A DNA stretch of 64,000 bases from Anomaloglossus baeobatrachus (lineage: Eukaryota; Chordata; Amphibia; Anura; Aromobatidae), in the NCBI RefSeq assembly GCF_048569485.1, contig NC_134355.1, forward strand, positions 663,453,979-663,517,978, in the 5' to 3' direction. How positions within the stretch are numbered: position 1 is the first letter of the stretch; each line of letters starts with the position of its first letter. This document shows, piece after piece, positions 1 to 10,299 of the stretch. A program made the position numbers and the translations under genes. The notes under the pieces are model-generated. The model had not been told where the DNA came from. It saw nothing but the letters and a program-made list of their open reading frames with translations, and ran no database searches.

Positions 1-421
1 GAGAGCTGACCTGGGATACAACACTTAGAGGGTGCAGAAGACGTCTCTAGTAACCCCCCTCTAATGGTTACTAGGCCAGGGAGTTTCCCTGACGACTAGG
101 ACACTTGGCATAGTGCCCAGCCTGACGACATACGTAACATATAGGAGGACCAGACTTGCGTAGTCTGGAAGACATATGACCTAACTCCATAGGAGTGGGA
201 GATGTTTCAGATGCTGAGGAAGATGGTAGCGGACCTTCAACAACTGGAATAGCCCGATGCTTAGGGCGTGAGGAAGAGACCTCGAGTCTACGTTCCTTAT
301 GGCGTACATCGATCCTCGTTGCTACTGTGATCAAGTCCTCCAGAGAAGCAGGGACCTCACGAGTAGCAAGAGCATCCTTGACATAGCCTGCCAACCCTCT
401 CCAGAAGATAGGAATCAACAC
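1..421 (-). mobile_element. Ty3/gypsy LTR-retrotransposon gag relic
   Basis: Fossil fragment of an LTR-retrotransposon gag region, read on the minus strand. The reading frame at 71-421 carries a gag-type segment (FWRGLAGYVKDALA) followed by a zinc knuckle of the form CxxCxxxGHxxxxC and a PSRQGNSLA tail. The same arrangement appears in the longer gag at 27931-28887 (FWEGLSSRIKDELA, then a knuckle and ERPGNSKA), so both belong to related Ty3/gypsy families. The copy is broken and no LTR is seen next to it. It lies 3' of the last visible P450 exon, probably in an intron. Confidence 0.7.
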
Positions 422-599
422 CTTCTATAGACTCTGTGCCTCATCCAAGATGGAGGACACCAGAGCCAATCCGTTGCCAGAACGACAGGAGTGACATCAT
501 GCTGGCCTATCACCGAGCAAGGCATCACAAGCACATGACCAGCGACCAATCGGCATAGAAGGTGTCAGAGACATGTGACCTCGTGTCAGCGATGATGTC

Positions 600-796
600 A
601 CCCGCACATGTGCAATGGCTCCAATATAGGACTTAGTCTCCGGCGCTCGCACATGTGCAGTAGCAAGAAATCTGGACTTAGTCTCCAGCACTCGCACATG
701 TGCAGTAGCAAGAAATCTGGACTTAGTCTCCAGCGCTCGCACATGTGCAGTAGCAAGAAATCTGGACATAGTCTCCAGTGCTCGCAGCAACCGTAA
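600..796. repeat. 45-bp minisatellite, about 4 copies
   Basis: A 45-bp unit containing ACTTAGTCTCCAG and CTCGCACATGTGCAGTAGC is repeated head to tail. The ACTTAGTCTC segment (last copy ACATAGTCTC) starts at 631, 676, 721 and 766, exactly 45 bp apart. Because 45 is a multiple of three, open frames run through it on both strands; these are by-products of the repeat and not genes. Confidence 0.9.
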
Positions 797-799
797 CAA

Positions 800-1329
800 C
801 GTGCACTCCTACCCCTACACCCTCCACAAACGTTTTTAATCTCCGGATTATGGTCCCCATTGACTTATATGGGCACTGGATTCCGGAGCGGATTGGGATT
901 TTTTTTAACTGAGCAGTAATCTGCCGGTCCCGTTTTTTTGCCAGTTCGAGCAGCTTGAGTCTTTGTGCATATTTTTTTCTTTTTGGATCAGATACACTTT
1001 TAATTGGAACCAATTACTAATATTTATAATACACCTACTACATATTAAGATAGGACCTTGGAGATGGGAATACCCCTTTAAGGCATTAAGTCAATGCTCA
1101 ATTCTTGTTTGCGTCTAAAAAGTTCAACCGTATATACCCCACATATACCTATTTAATGCAGTAAAAATATTGAGCTATGTTTAGTTGTGCTATTTCCTAT
1201 TGTGATAGATGACGGATGAGACTACTGATCACTGCCTCCAGGAAGTAAAGACAGATGAATGCAAAAGAAAAACTTGTAAAATATTCCAATTAAAAAATGG
1301 CAAATCGTCCATGTATCAGTAACACTTAT
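800..1329. other. Unassigned intronic or intergenic sequence
   Basis: No coding exon, RNA gene or clear element border was recognised here. The first 220 bases include a T-rich stretch and the short palindrome-like CCCCATTGACTTATATGGG; the remainder is ordinary AT-rich sequence. Confidence 0.4.
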
Positions 1330-1906
1330 GCCTGCTTTACACAAGACGATCTATCGTGCGATAGATCGTCGGGGTCACAGTTTTTGTGACGCATATCCGG
1401 CATCACTTGCGACTTCGGCCTGTGTGTCACCTCCTAGCGACGCAGTATCGCTCAAAAATCGTGAGTCGTGTACTCGTTGCTAGATTTCATAAAATTGTTT
1501 ATGAAACATGGTGCCGGTTGTTCATCGTTCCCGTGGCAGCACACGTCGCTCCGTGTGACACCACGGGAACGATGAACATCACTTACCTGCATCCCGCGGC
1601 TCCCGTCGGCTATGTGGAAGGAAGGAGGTGGGCGGGATGTTTACATCCCGCTCATCTCCACCCCTCCGCCTCTATTGGCCGGCTGCCGTGTGACGTCGCT
1701 GTGACATTAAACATCCCTCCCACTTCAGGAAGTGGATGTTCGCCGCCCTCAGCGACGTCGCACGGGAGGTAAGTACGTGTGACGGGGGTTTTATGATGTT
1801 GTGCGCCACAGGCAATCAATTGCCCGTGACGCACAAACGACATGGGCGGTTGCGATCGCTTGTGCAATCGCACGATAGATCGTAACGTGTAAAGCCCGCA
1901 TTAGGC
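1330..1906. mobile_element. MITE with inverted ends (TTTACAC family)
   Basis: Non-autonomous DNA element of about 577 bp. The left end (CCTGCTTTACAC, then GATCTATCGTGCGAT) is the inverted counterpart of the right end (ATCGCACGATAGATC, then GTGTAAAGCCCGCATTAGG). The interior is GC-rich and holds GTGACG-type blocks. Relatives of similar length lie at 15567-16095 and 41129-41696, sharing interior blocks such as TTCATCGTTCCCG and the AAAGCCC ends. No transposase is encoded. Confidence 0.7.
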
Positions 1907-1983
1907 TTAGCTTTATTTGTCGCAATGCTCTTGAATTCTCTAAAATTATAAAATATTTTACTTGTTGAAAATTGATTTCTTAC

Positions 1984-2125
1984 GTTGAATTTCCGGGTAT
2001 TTTATCATCAGTAGAAGTCCCCATCTCAGGGTGGTTGACGTGGTCTCCATTCCAGCTCCAAACAAATTTCCCACCAGTATCAATAGGTTTTCATTGTGAT
2101 AAAACTCTGTGGATTCAGGTTTTCC
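1984..2125 (-). CDS. CYP2-family P450 gene, exon 6 (I-helix)
   Basis: This 142-nt exon matches the usual length of CYP2 exon 6. It encodes residues 276-322 plus one base of the next codon. It carries the I-helix oxygen-activation motif A299-G300-x-E302-T303-T304 within [17 protein letters not shown], followed by MIKYPEIQ. The acceptor AG is at 2126-2127 and the donor GT at 1982-1983 (CAAC|GTAAG), giving the expected phase 1 exit. The next exon (K-helix ExxR region) would lie to the left of the window. The wording [14 protein letters not shown] resembles CYP2K proteins of fish and amphibians; subfamily assignment is inference. Confidence 0.93.
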
Positions 2126-2159
2126 CTGTAAATCAGAAAAGAACAAAATATTATTAACC

Positions 2160-3148
2160 CCTTAAACATCATGCAATTTTTTCATTTTTGCCCTTTTGTT
2201 TTTTCCTCTCCTTCCTAAATGAACCATAACTTTTTTACTGATATAGCCATGTGAGGGCTTTATTTTTGTGAGATGAGTTGTACTTTTCAGAGACACCATC
2301 TATGTTATCATATGATGTAAAGAAAAGCGGCTATATGGCAAGAAAAAAGTGAAATTCTGTTTTGGAGGAGTTTTACTTCCAGAGTTCATTTTACCATAAA
2401 ACTGATCTAGCATTATCGTTCCCTAGGTCAGTATGATTACATAGACGCCAAAAATGTATAGTTTAAGTTTTAAGTAGTGAAAAAAATTCAGACATTTTGG
2501 AAAAAAAAATCCAAAACCTTCCGAGAGCTGCAACGTTTTCAATTTTTGGGATATGGAGCTGTTTGAGGGATTTTTTTTTATGCCATGATCTGATATATTT
2601 ATTGATATAAATTTGGGGTCTATAAGATGTTTGATTGCCTGTTATTACATACGTTTTTCTTGTTCTACTACAATCAGGGACTGGCTTACAATTTTTATGT
2701 ATTTACACCATTTTTGTCAAGTAAATTATTTTGAATTTCTTGCCCACACTTTTTCATGAAGAATTGTCCTGTTTGGGAAATGTCTTCTTCCCCCAAATAT
2801 AGCATATACAGCCTATTCCTTACTCTACCACATAAAGCCAATATAGCATATTACCCCTCGCAACATACAGCCTATATAGCCTAGTCGCTCTTTCCTACAC
2901 TCTCCCGAAATTGATACATATAGATCACCTTTTCCAGTACACAAATTATTTTCACATAAAATAGTATTTAAAAATATAAATTGCTTCCCCTATCAGTCTT
3001 CTGAGCTCCAGGAAGGAGTCCTGTTTATGATAACATTAGCAGAAGAGGGAGGAGAGGATTTCCGGCTGCAATTCAACACAAATCACATCACAGCTTCGCC
3101 AAGCCCCTACTCTGATGTGCAGAAAAGAGTGAGGGTCAGACTGCACAG
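2160..3148. other. Intron 5 sequence with no recognised feature
   Basis: AT-rich intronic DNA between exon 6 and a minisatellite. Homopolymer runs of A or T are frequent. No exon-like open frame, RNA gene or element border was recognised. Confidence 0.4.
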
Positions 3149-3452
3149 CATGTTGCTGCTATGGTAACCTCACAGACCACTTTACAGCATGTGGCTACTA
3201 TGGTAACCTCATTGACCCCCCCCCACAGCATGTGGCTGCTATAGTAACCTCATTGACCCCCCTAAAGCATGTGGCTGCTATGGTAACCTCATTGACCCCC
3301 CTACAGAATGTGGCTGCTATGGTAACCTCATTGACCCCCCTACAGCATGTGGCTGCTATGGTAACCTCACAGACCCCTCTAAAGCATGTGGATGCTATGG
3401 TAACCTCACTGATCCGTTTACCGCATGTGGCTGCTAAGGTGCGCTCACTGTA
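3149..3452. repeat. 39-bp minisatellite, about 8 copies
   Basis: The unit is built around CATGTGGCTGCTATGGTAAC and CTCATTGACCCCCCTAAAG, 39 bp long, repeated about eight times with small changes. As 39 bp equals 13 codons, one forward frame stays open for 73 codons with a 13-residue period (MVTSLTPLQHVAA). Intronic position, lack of conserved flanks and drift at the edges argue against a protein. Confidence 0.9.
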
Positions 3453-3469
3453 AGTAATACTTAATTTTT

Positions 3470-3965
3470 GGAGGATATTTTCCTCCTTTTGTTGCTATGT
3501 TTATATTTAGGGTAGGAACCTACAAGCATGAGGTCCCGTGACGAGGGTTGTAGGCTTACGTTTTATGGCAATAAATACCAACAAAAACCTCTTTTTTTTA
3601 ACAGGATACAGTCAGGCCCTTTTTTGTTGGGCCTTGCATTATAGAGTTTCTGTCCGTGCATGATACACAGGTGGGCTACGGCTTGGTAGCCCGCCTGATC
3701 TAATAGTATGGGCATCACCTAATAGGCTACGGGTTTGTGACTGTGGCTCTGCAGGTGTGAACAGCGCTCTATGCAAGCCACTAGTGTGCAGTTTTATCAT
3801 CCAGAAATCTCCCCCCTCCTTTCCATGGAGGTGTGTGTGTGATTTGCTCTTCCTGCACCTGTGATGCCTCCACTTAGTGGGAGTTTAGCTGTATCCTGCT
3901 AGAGTATTAGTTTTTGGCCTGGGTGATGTACACACTGCAGTCCATCTTGCTGTAAGTAATATGCT
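3470..3965 (+). repeat. Dispersed repeat, unit shared with 42.8-43.4 kb
   Basis: The stretch from GGAGGATATTTTCCTCC to CCATCTTGCTGTAAGTAAT has close relatives at 42800-43190 (inverted) and 43195-43375 (same orientation). Shared landmarks are AGCGCTCTATGCAAGCCAC, CCATGGAGGTGTGTGTG, and CTGCACCTGTGATGC. No coding capacity is evident. The family is unidentified; it could be the end of a larger transposon. Confidence 0.6.
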
Positions 3966-4172
3966 CACTAACCACCTTACCTGCAGTCTCGTCGCACTGG
4001 AGGGTGAGGACGGGGGACAATGAAGCTTGTCAGATTGGCACTTCTGCAGGAGAGGTGTTATCTAGCACAGCTTGTCACAGTTCTGATAATCAGCATCCAT
4101 AGCAGCGCACTCCCTCCTTCTCCTGCTGTATTTGTGCTAGATGTTATACAGACAGACTTACATGCCAATGCT

Positions 4173-4743
4173 TGCAACTAAAAAAACAAGAAAACAAAAA
4201 AAAATCTAAATATTTTTTGAGGTGTTTTGCATATCAGAATGGCCATTCTCATTCCTGCCCGGTAGCCACGTCACAGCAACCTTATTGTACTGGGTCCTAC
4301 TCTATATTACTACCTCTTTCATGGTTTAAAAACCACATATATTTGGGAAAAGAGAGATTCAAGTTTAAAAACACCTGTGGCTAATGTGGGAAAAGAGAGC
4401 CTGGAAGGATGGTGAGTCAAATGGACATAATCTACACACATAATATATAAACAAGTCTTTCTTTTTTGTCTGTATATAATGTGTGTGGATTATGTCCATT
4501 TGACTGACCGTGCTTCCAGGCCCTCTTTTCCCCCATTAACCACAGGTGTTTTTATCCTTTAATGGTGCGTCTCTCATTTCCCAAATATTTGTGGTTTTTA
4601 AACCATGAAAGAGGTAGTAATATAGAGTATGACACAGTACAATGAGGTTGCCATGATGTGGCTACTGGGCAAGTATGAGATTGGCCATTTTGATATGCAA
4701 AACACCTCAAAAACTATTTAGAATTTTTTTGTTTTTTTAAGTT
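4173..4743. repeat. Foldback with ~270-bp arms
   Basis: Two arms, about 4173-4440 and 4480-4743, are inverted copies of one another around a short spacer. The left arm runs AAACACCTGTGG ... AATGGACATAAT; the right arm runs ATTATGTCCATT ... CCACAGGTGTTT. As single-stranded DNA or RNA it would form a long hairpin. It lies in intron 5 of the P450 gene. The motif TGTGCTAGATGTT occurs on both sides of the foldback (near 4131 and 4743), which may be an old target duplication or part of a wider inverted structure. Confidence 0.8.
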
Positions 4744-5784
4744 GTGCTAGATGTTGTAGTCAGATTGACATCTGTGCTGGAGAAGTCCCAATGACAGTAG
4801 TGTCTCTCCTGCACAGGTGTCAGTCTTACTCCAACACCCAGCACAGCAGGAGAAGGAAGGAATGTGCAGCTGTGAATGCAGATTAGCTCAGCAGTGAATA
4901 GCTGTGTTAGGGGTGGAGCAGGAGGCGCATTCCGTCTCTTGTAGTGCTGGCCCTTCAGTGGAGCCCACTGGAGGACTCCCCGATTTCCCTGTGGGCCAGT
5001 CCGAGCCTGTTCCCACTGACATGACCCAATCTGTGTGACGGTTCAGGCTGTTGCAATAAATTAGACTGTGCTTCAAAGCCAATACAGACAAAAGGGCTGG
5101 CTGTGAACTTATTTCTCCAGCTGAAAGAAGCAGTCAGGCATGCTGAGTGGTAAGATCATCAGACGCAGCCCACACATTGTGCCGTGGGTGCATGTCTATA
5201 ATACTATGACGTGTCTGGTGGCACTTGTACACATTTAAGTCTACAGTGCCGACACCTGATTTCTAAACCAGTAGACATCGAGTGGCCAACAATAGCTGCT
5301 GGGGCATTCAGAAACTCCAAGACAGTTAGTAAAAATAGAACACTTTTTACCTTGTCCGTAAAAAAATGTAAGGCGTCCGATATTTCTGTGAAGCTAATTT
5401 CATCATATCAAGAGTTAGGGTCTGTAGACATGGATCCCCTACAATCAAAATGATTTATTATGTTCTTCCGATTAGTACCAAAAAAATATTGCCTGTCCGT
5501 GATTTTTTGATATGCTGTTCTAGAAAAATAAAAGGTCAAGTTGGCAACCCTGCCAAGGTGGCAGCTGCCTCACTGCCCCCCAACCCAGCCCGCAATGTGC
5601 ACCATCATAAAGGTCCATTCTGAAATTTCCTATGGAATCCACCTATCCTTTGTAACTCAAGAAAACCAGTACCTAATCAGACTTTCTTACATTGATGGAT
5701 GTCTTATTACAGGATAATTCATAGAAATTCTATAGATTTATTTTCATGCTTAGTTACTAGAGAACGGTATCTTGTCTATCGTAC
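4744..5784. other. Rest of intron 5, no gene seen
   Basis: No exon or structural RNA recognised. A CAGCAGGAGAAGGAAGG segment near 4848 is the inverse of CCTCCTTCTCCTGCTG near 4110, so the foldback at 4173-4743 may sit inside a larger, older palindrome. Confidence 0.35.
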
Positions 5785-5961
5785 CTCTTGTTGCTTGGCC
5801 AAGAAGGCATCGATGAGGTTCCTTTGGTCATTTACATCCAGCTCTTTCCTCTGTTTTGTAAATGTCATTCTTAAAAAGTTTTGAAATTCTTTGAAATTCT
5901 CAAAAACTGTATTGTGAGGTCCAGGCAGCAGGTTCATTAATCTCGGGAAGCTGTCATAAAG
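5785..5961 (-). CDS. CYP2-family P450 gene, exon 5
   Basis: The exon is 177 nt, the standard CYP2 exon 5 length, and encodes residues 217-275 in phase 0 at both ends. It starts LYDSFPRLMNLLPGPHN and ends LIDAFLAKQQE, matching the F-G loop to H-helix part of CYP2 enzymes. The acceptor TAG is at 5962-5964 and the donor (GAG|GTACG) at 5783-5784. No stop or frameshift is present. Confidence 0.93.
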
Positions 5962-6339
5962 CTAAACAAATATAAAAATAATAATCAACACTATCATGAA
6001 ATGTAATAGTCTGTCCTGTTATCGTTAAAGAGGTCGTCCCCTCTGGGACATTAAAGGTATATCGATAGGATGGGCAGAGCCCTGGTGAACCATGTGAAAT
6101 TTGTTTGGTCTGCAGTGAGTATTGGAGATCCACACTTCTTTATGGTAATTGCGGTACATGGAGTCAATGGACAGAAAGACATCAAACGACTTGTAAAGTC
6201 TCCAAGAATGGAAAAGGCAGAACTCTTTCCCCAGTGACCAGTGAATGGCAGGACGACTACATATATAATATGTCTGTGTGTATAATGTTACTATTTACTC
6301 TATTTAGGTGTTCAGTAAAATAGTAATTTAGCATTAGTT

Positions 6340-6540
6340 AACTATATTTTCCCTTAATGCACCACTACAATGTTTTTTTTGTTGGGTTTTTTTGTCATCT
6401 TTGGAGTGGCACTTTAAATTTAAGTATCCTGTCTCCAGTCATATATTCACCATCTTGTGGCTTCGACTTGTACCGATGCCACCCTGGTCCAGCAGCGTCA
6501 TCTTGTAACAAATATAGAAGAGAGAACCCGGGATATGCCG
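6340..6540. repeat. Dispersed GCACCACT repeat relic
   Basis: The segment starting CTTAATGCACCACTACAATG continues GTGGCACTTTAAATTTAAG and TATTCACCATCTTGTGG. Related sequence, starting TTAAAGCACCACTCCAGTG, occurs at 31537-31700 and inverted at 36050-36165. This looks like a short, worn non-autonomous DNA element. Termini were not resolved. Confidence 0.4.
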
Positions 6541-6872
6541 AGCTTGTTGGTATATGCAACAGACAAGGACTTCTATGTTTGTGTGAAGGAGGACTTTATG
6601 CTGATCTAACAGTAGATCACGATGTTGTGTAAAGTTTCCTTACTCACTGTATTGTAAAAAGTCTTTTGTTTCTTCCTGGTTTTGGTTTCTCTTCCAGATG
6701 CAATGCTGTATGACTGTGCATATCATTACCTCATGCTCTAAGAAGTAAAGAGCTTGTTATCCCATCTAATCTGATCTGTGAACTTTGTTCTATACCTGGG
6801 AATCTAGAAGCTGTGCAACAGAGCTGACATCAAACATCAAGTAGTTGATTAATTTTCTGTTATTCAATCAGG

Positions 6873-6912
6873 TCTATGCGTTTCGGAGGACGCAGCCTCC
6901 TTCCTCAGGACA
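6873..6912 (-). ncRNA. Hammerhead-like structured motif
   Basis: On the minus strand this 40-nt stretch reads GTC-CTGAGGA-A-GGAGG, then loop CTGCGT, then CCTCC-GAAA-CGCATA-GAC. The parts match hammerhead ribozyme landmarks (CUGANGA, a stem II, GAAA, a short stem III and a closing GUC/GAC stem I) except for one extra A before stem II. Other copies have the same layout with different but still complementary stem bases. Hammerhead motifs are known from Penelope-like retroelements and amphibian genomes; activity here is inference. Confidence 0.45.
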
Positions 6913-6952
6913 ATTTTAAAGAAAAGTCAACTATAGTGGTACATCAGATCCT

Positions 6953-6995
<43 letters not shown>
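6953..6995. repeat. (TA)n microsatellite
   Basis: A run of about 20 TA dinucleotides in intron 4, between the hammerhead-like motif and the large foldback. Confidence 0.95.
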
Positions 6996-6997
<2 letters not shown>

Positions 6998-7039
6998 TTG
7001 TATCAGTAACGACTAGACTCAAGACCGCCCCCAGAATTT

Positions 7040-8065
7040 AAAAAAAAGGCGGGTAGTCGGCCAGCAAAATGTTAAGTCGATGAATAACTCCCAATTGTCC
7101 AAAACATATTCAGGAACATCTGAACAACATTCTGTGTGTGTTTACATTGTTTTAAAAGAACTTAAAAAGAAAAAAGAAAGAATATATATATAAGATAATT
7201 GCATGAAAAAGACAACATAAAATGTTAGTCAAGAACCAGAAGCTAACTGCTATGCTGGAGCAGAAATGTGTGAGATATCCTAGTCAAAAAGAGAAGTTAA
7301 AGGGTTCAGTGTGTAAGACGTGAAATATCCATTATAGTAAAGGTGAATTGTTGTTTGTAAAAACCAACTAATTAGGAAAAATTAAATAAAATAAAATGGA
7401 AAAAATTAAATAAATAAAATAAAAATATAAAAGTGAATTGTTTCTGACTATTAAAGTGTCCATGTATATTATTTTGTGCGATAAAAAAGACAAAAAAGTA
7501 ACAATCTTTAAGAATAAAGTAGTGGAAGCGAGTGGCAGATGGCACTCGCTTACACTGCTTTATTCTTAAAGATGGTTAATTTTTTGTCTTTTTTGTCTTT
7601 TTTATCGCACAAAATAACACACATGGACACTTTAATTCCCTTTTATATTTTTATTTTATTTATTTAATTTTTTTTCATTTTATTTTCATCTTCATTTTAT
7701 TTTATTTAATTTTTCCTAATTAGTTGTTTTTTACAAACAACAATTCACCTTTACTATGATGGATATTTCACGTCTTACACAGTTAACCATTTAACTTCTC
7801 TTTTTGACTAAGATTTCTCACACTTTTCTTCTCCAGCATAACGGTTAGCTTCTGTGTCCACAATACAACCATCGCTGGTTCTTGACCAACCTTTTTTGTC
7901 ATTTTTCTCATGCAATTATCTTATATATACTTTTTATTTTTAAGTTATTTTAAAACAATTTAAACACAGACAGAATGTTGTTCAAATGTTCCTGAATGTG
8001 TTTTGGACAATTGGGAGTTATTCGTCGACTTAACATCTTGCTTGCCGACTACCCGCCTTTTTTTT
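7040..8065. repeat. Large foldback with ~480-bp arms
   Basis: The whole stretch is one imperfect palindrome centred near 7538 (GCGAGTG ... CACTCGC). The outer ends are GGCGGGTAGTCGGC (7048) and GCCGACTACCCGCC (8043); further inside, GAATAACTCCCAATTGTCC pairs with GGACAATTGGGAGTTATTC. Arms differ by scattered substitutions, so the element is old. No protein is encoded. Class is uncertain; a non-autonomous DNA element with very long inverted ends is the simplest reading. Confidence 0.85.
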
Positions 8066-8359
8066 ACTTCTTGGCCAGGGCGTTACAGTTCATGGAAGGG
8101 CTTCTTTAAAGAACAAGTTTCATCAACATTTGTATTGCCAAATCCTGCATAAATATGCATGTAATATAGTGTATGTGTATTACCGTAATGTACCTACAGA
8201 TTCCTGTCTTCTACAGTTAATAATGCTGCTTCCACCCTGTTTTGGATGACTAGACCTGAAATCATACTAGCCAGCTCATGAAGGATTATAATATGGGGAC
8301 CACAAAGTAAAGCAATGGGTGTTGTACTGAGTGTCAAACACTTTCAATGCTAAAGCAAA

Positions 8360-9351
8360 AGAACATGTCCAGCACTTTAAAAAAACTCATCCTTCATTCC
8401 AATGCCAGATTAAAAACTTCACACATGAAGAGGGCAAACGTACAAATGACCAGATCTAGTTGGTCCAGTTTACGCATTTCGAGGGAAACCTCTTAACGAC
8501 GTCGCTGCTAAGTCACCATTTTCTGTGACGTAGCAGCGACGTCCCATCGCTGTCGCTGTGTGTGACATCCAGCAACGACCCGGCCCCTGCTGTGAGGTCG
8601 CTGCTCGTTGCTGAATGTCCTGCTTCATTTTTTGGACGTTGCTCTCCCGCTGAGAAGCACACATCTCTGTGTGTGACAGCGAGAGAGTGACGAACTGAAG
8701 CGAGCAGGGAGCAGGGAGCCGGCTTCTGGCAGCCTGTGGTAAGCTGTAACCAAGGTAAACATCGGGTAACCAAGCGAACTGCTTTGCTGGTTACCCGATA
8801 TTTACCTTAGTTAGCGTCCGCCACTCTCACGCTGTCAGTACCGCCTCCCTGCTCCCTGCATGCGTAGCCAGAGTACACATCGGGTAAATAAGCAAAGGTT
8901 TGCTTATTAACCCGATGTGTACTGTGGCTAGAGTGCAGGGAGCCAGCGCTAAGTGGTGTGCGCTGGTAACCAAGGTAAATATCGGGTAACCAGTGAAGGA
9001 CTTTGCTTGGTTACCCGATATTTACCTTAGCTACCAAGCGCAGCATCGCTTCCACGCGTCACTGCTGGCTGGGGGCTGGTCACTGGTCGCTGGTGAGATC
9101 TGCCTGTTTGACAGCTCACCAGCGACCATGTAACGACGCATCAGCAATCCTGATAAGGTCAGGTCGTCGTCGTGATCGCTGCTGCGTCGCTACGTGTGAC
9201 CCTAGCTTTAGTCATATGGGTTATGACTAAGAGGTTTCCCTCGAAACACGTAAACCAAACCAACTAGATCTGATCTTTTGTACGTCTGTACAGTTTTTAA
9301 ATCTGGTATTGGAATAAAGGATGAGTTTTTTCAAGTACAGGACCTGTTCTT
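8360..9351. mobile_element. Inverted-repeat element with hammerhead-like arms
   Basis: Arms at about 8360-8495 and 9227-9351 are inverted copies: AAACTCATCCTTCATTCCAA pairs with TTGGAATAAAGGATGAGTTT, and ACCAGATCTAGTTGG pairs with CCAACTAGATCTGATC. The inner end of each arm carries a GAGG-TTTC-CCTC-GAAA-type block, a worn version of the hammerhead-like motif. The interior is occupied by a nested MITE (8496-9211). The layout fits Penelope-type terminal repeats in inverted orientation, by analogy with 33536-34901; no target duplication was found. Confidence 0.55.
8496..9211. mobile_element. MITE, GACGTCGCTG family, nested
   Basis: About 716 bp of GC-rich sequence with ACGACGTCGCTGCTA at the left and GTGTGACCCTAGCTTTAG at the right. 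Internal blocks (TCACCATTTTCTGTGACGTA, CAGCAACGACC, GGTTACCCGATATTTAC) are shared with 14392-15132, and some with 35185-35592. Several interior hairpins, such as AAACATCGGGTAACC against GGTTACCCGATATTT, are present. No coding sequence. It has landed directly beside the hammerhead-like block of the host element. Confidence 0.65.
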
Positions 9352-9559
9352 CTATTTTCATTTTCCCCTGAAGGTGTTTGCAGTCTGTGTACTGCGGCAG
9401 GTGAGCTGTTTTTTTTCTTTGTCCATTACCTAATGGTAAAGCAGCTACAACTCCCAACAGTAGACGCCGTTGGAGCTGGCATGAAGAGGACGGAAGTGGT
9501 ACTAGAAACTGGAGAAGATGGTGATTTGTAAGTATTTTATTACACTTGCATTGCATTAC

Positions 9560-9775
9560 ATTGAACCTGTCATCTGATACATGCAGCCTAAATCATGGGC
9601 AGCATGTAGCAGCCACCGGATGCGAAGCTGCCGGGGACCCGCCTGTGTGACTAGTCAACCATGAGGTATTTTTTGTGGCAGCTATTAATGCTGTGTTTTT
9701 CATACATGGCCGGTAGCTGATACACGTTGTCCATGGTTTGGGCAGCATTTGTCAGCTGACAGGTTCCATTTAAAA
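9560..9775. mobile_element. Short foldback MITE
   Basis: Ends GAACCTGTCATCTGATACATG and CAGCTGACAGGTTCC are inverted relatives, and the interior pairs ATCATGGGCAGCATGTAGCAG with a worn counterpart near 9740. No coding capacity. It lies in intron 4 just upstream of exon 4. Confidence 0.5.
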
Positions 9776-9908
9776 ACATAATTAGGAAGAAATGGAGTAT
9801 AGATATTTTTCTGATACTTCAATAAATCAATAACAATTTTATTTTTAATTTTTAAACAAAACTACTACTAAAAATAATTTTAAATATAGGAAAAAATTTC
9901 TGACTTAC

Positions 9909-10069
9909 CCGAACCCATGGACTCCCCAGGAGCCTAACATTTTCATTAACTAAGCTAAGAAGCTTTAATATGGTGGGATCTTCATATTCAAATCTATGAC
10001 TAAGCAGTATGGCCACAATTATATTGGCTACAGCCGCATTTATGCAGGTCAGGTTATCAAAGGGCTTTC
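9909..10069 (-). CDS. CYP2-family P450 gene, exon 4
   Basis: The exon is 161 nt, exactly the usual CYP2 exon 4 length, entering in phase 1 and leaving in phase 0. It completes residue 163 and encodes 164-216, with KPFDNLTCINAAVANII, LLSHRFEYEDP and a GSPWVR end, typical of the E-F helix region. The acceptor (TTTTTCAG) is at 10070-10071 and the donor (CGG|GTAAG) at 9907-9908. Confidence 0.93.
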
Positions 10070-10299
10070 CTGAAAAATGTGAAAATTAAATTGCAGTATA
10101 AACAAACAGCAATTCTACCAGTGTATGCAGTATTTATTGAGGTGCATGTCTAAATTTTATATTATAGGAGTGGCTGCTGATAAGTGTTTGGCTTTCTGAT
10201 TTTTTTTGTTTCTATGGTAACGAATGTTACATCACATGAAAGCCTTATGTGTCTATATTTATGTCTATGTATATGTGTAAGGGGTAGTCGGACCCCTGG

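Noticed and set aside
497-799. Repeat-containing ORF (RALETKSRFLATAHV)
   Set aside because: Product of the 45-bp minisatellite, whose period is divisible by three.
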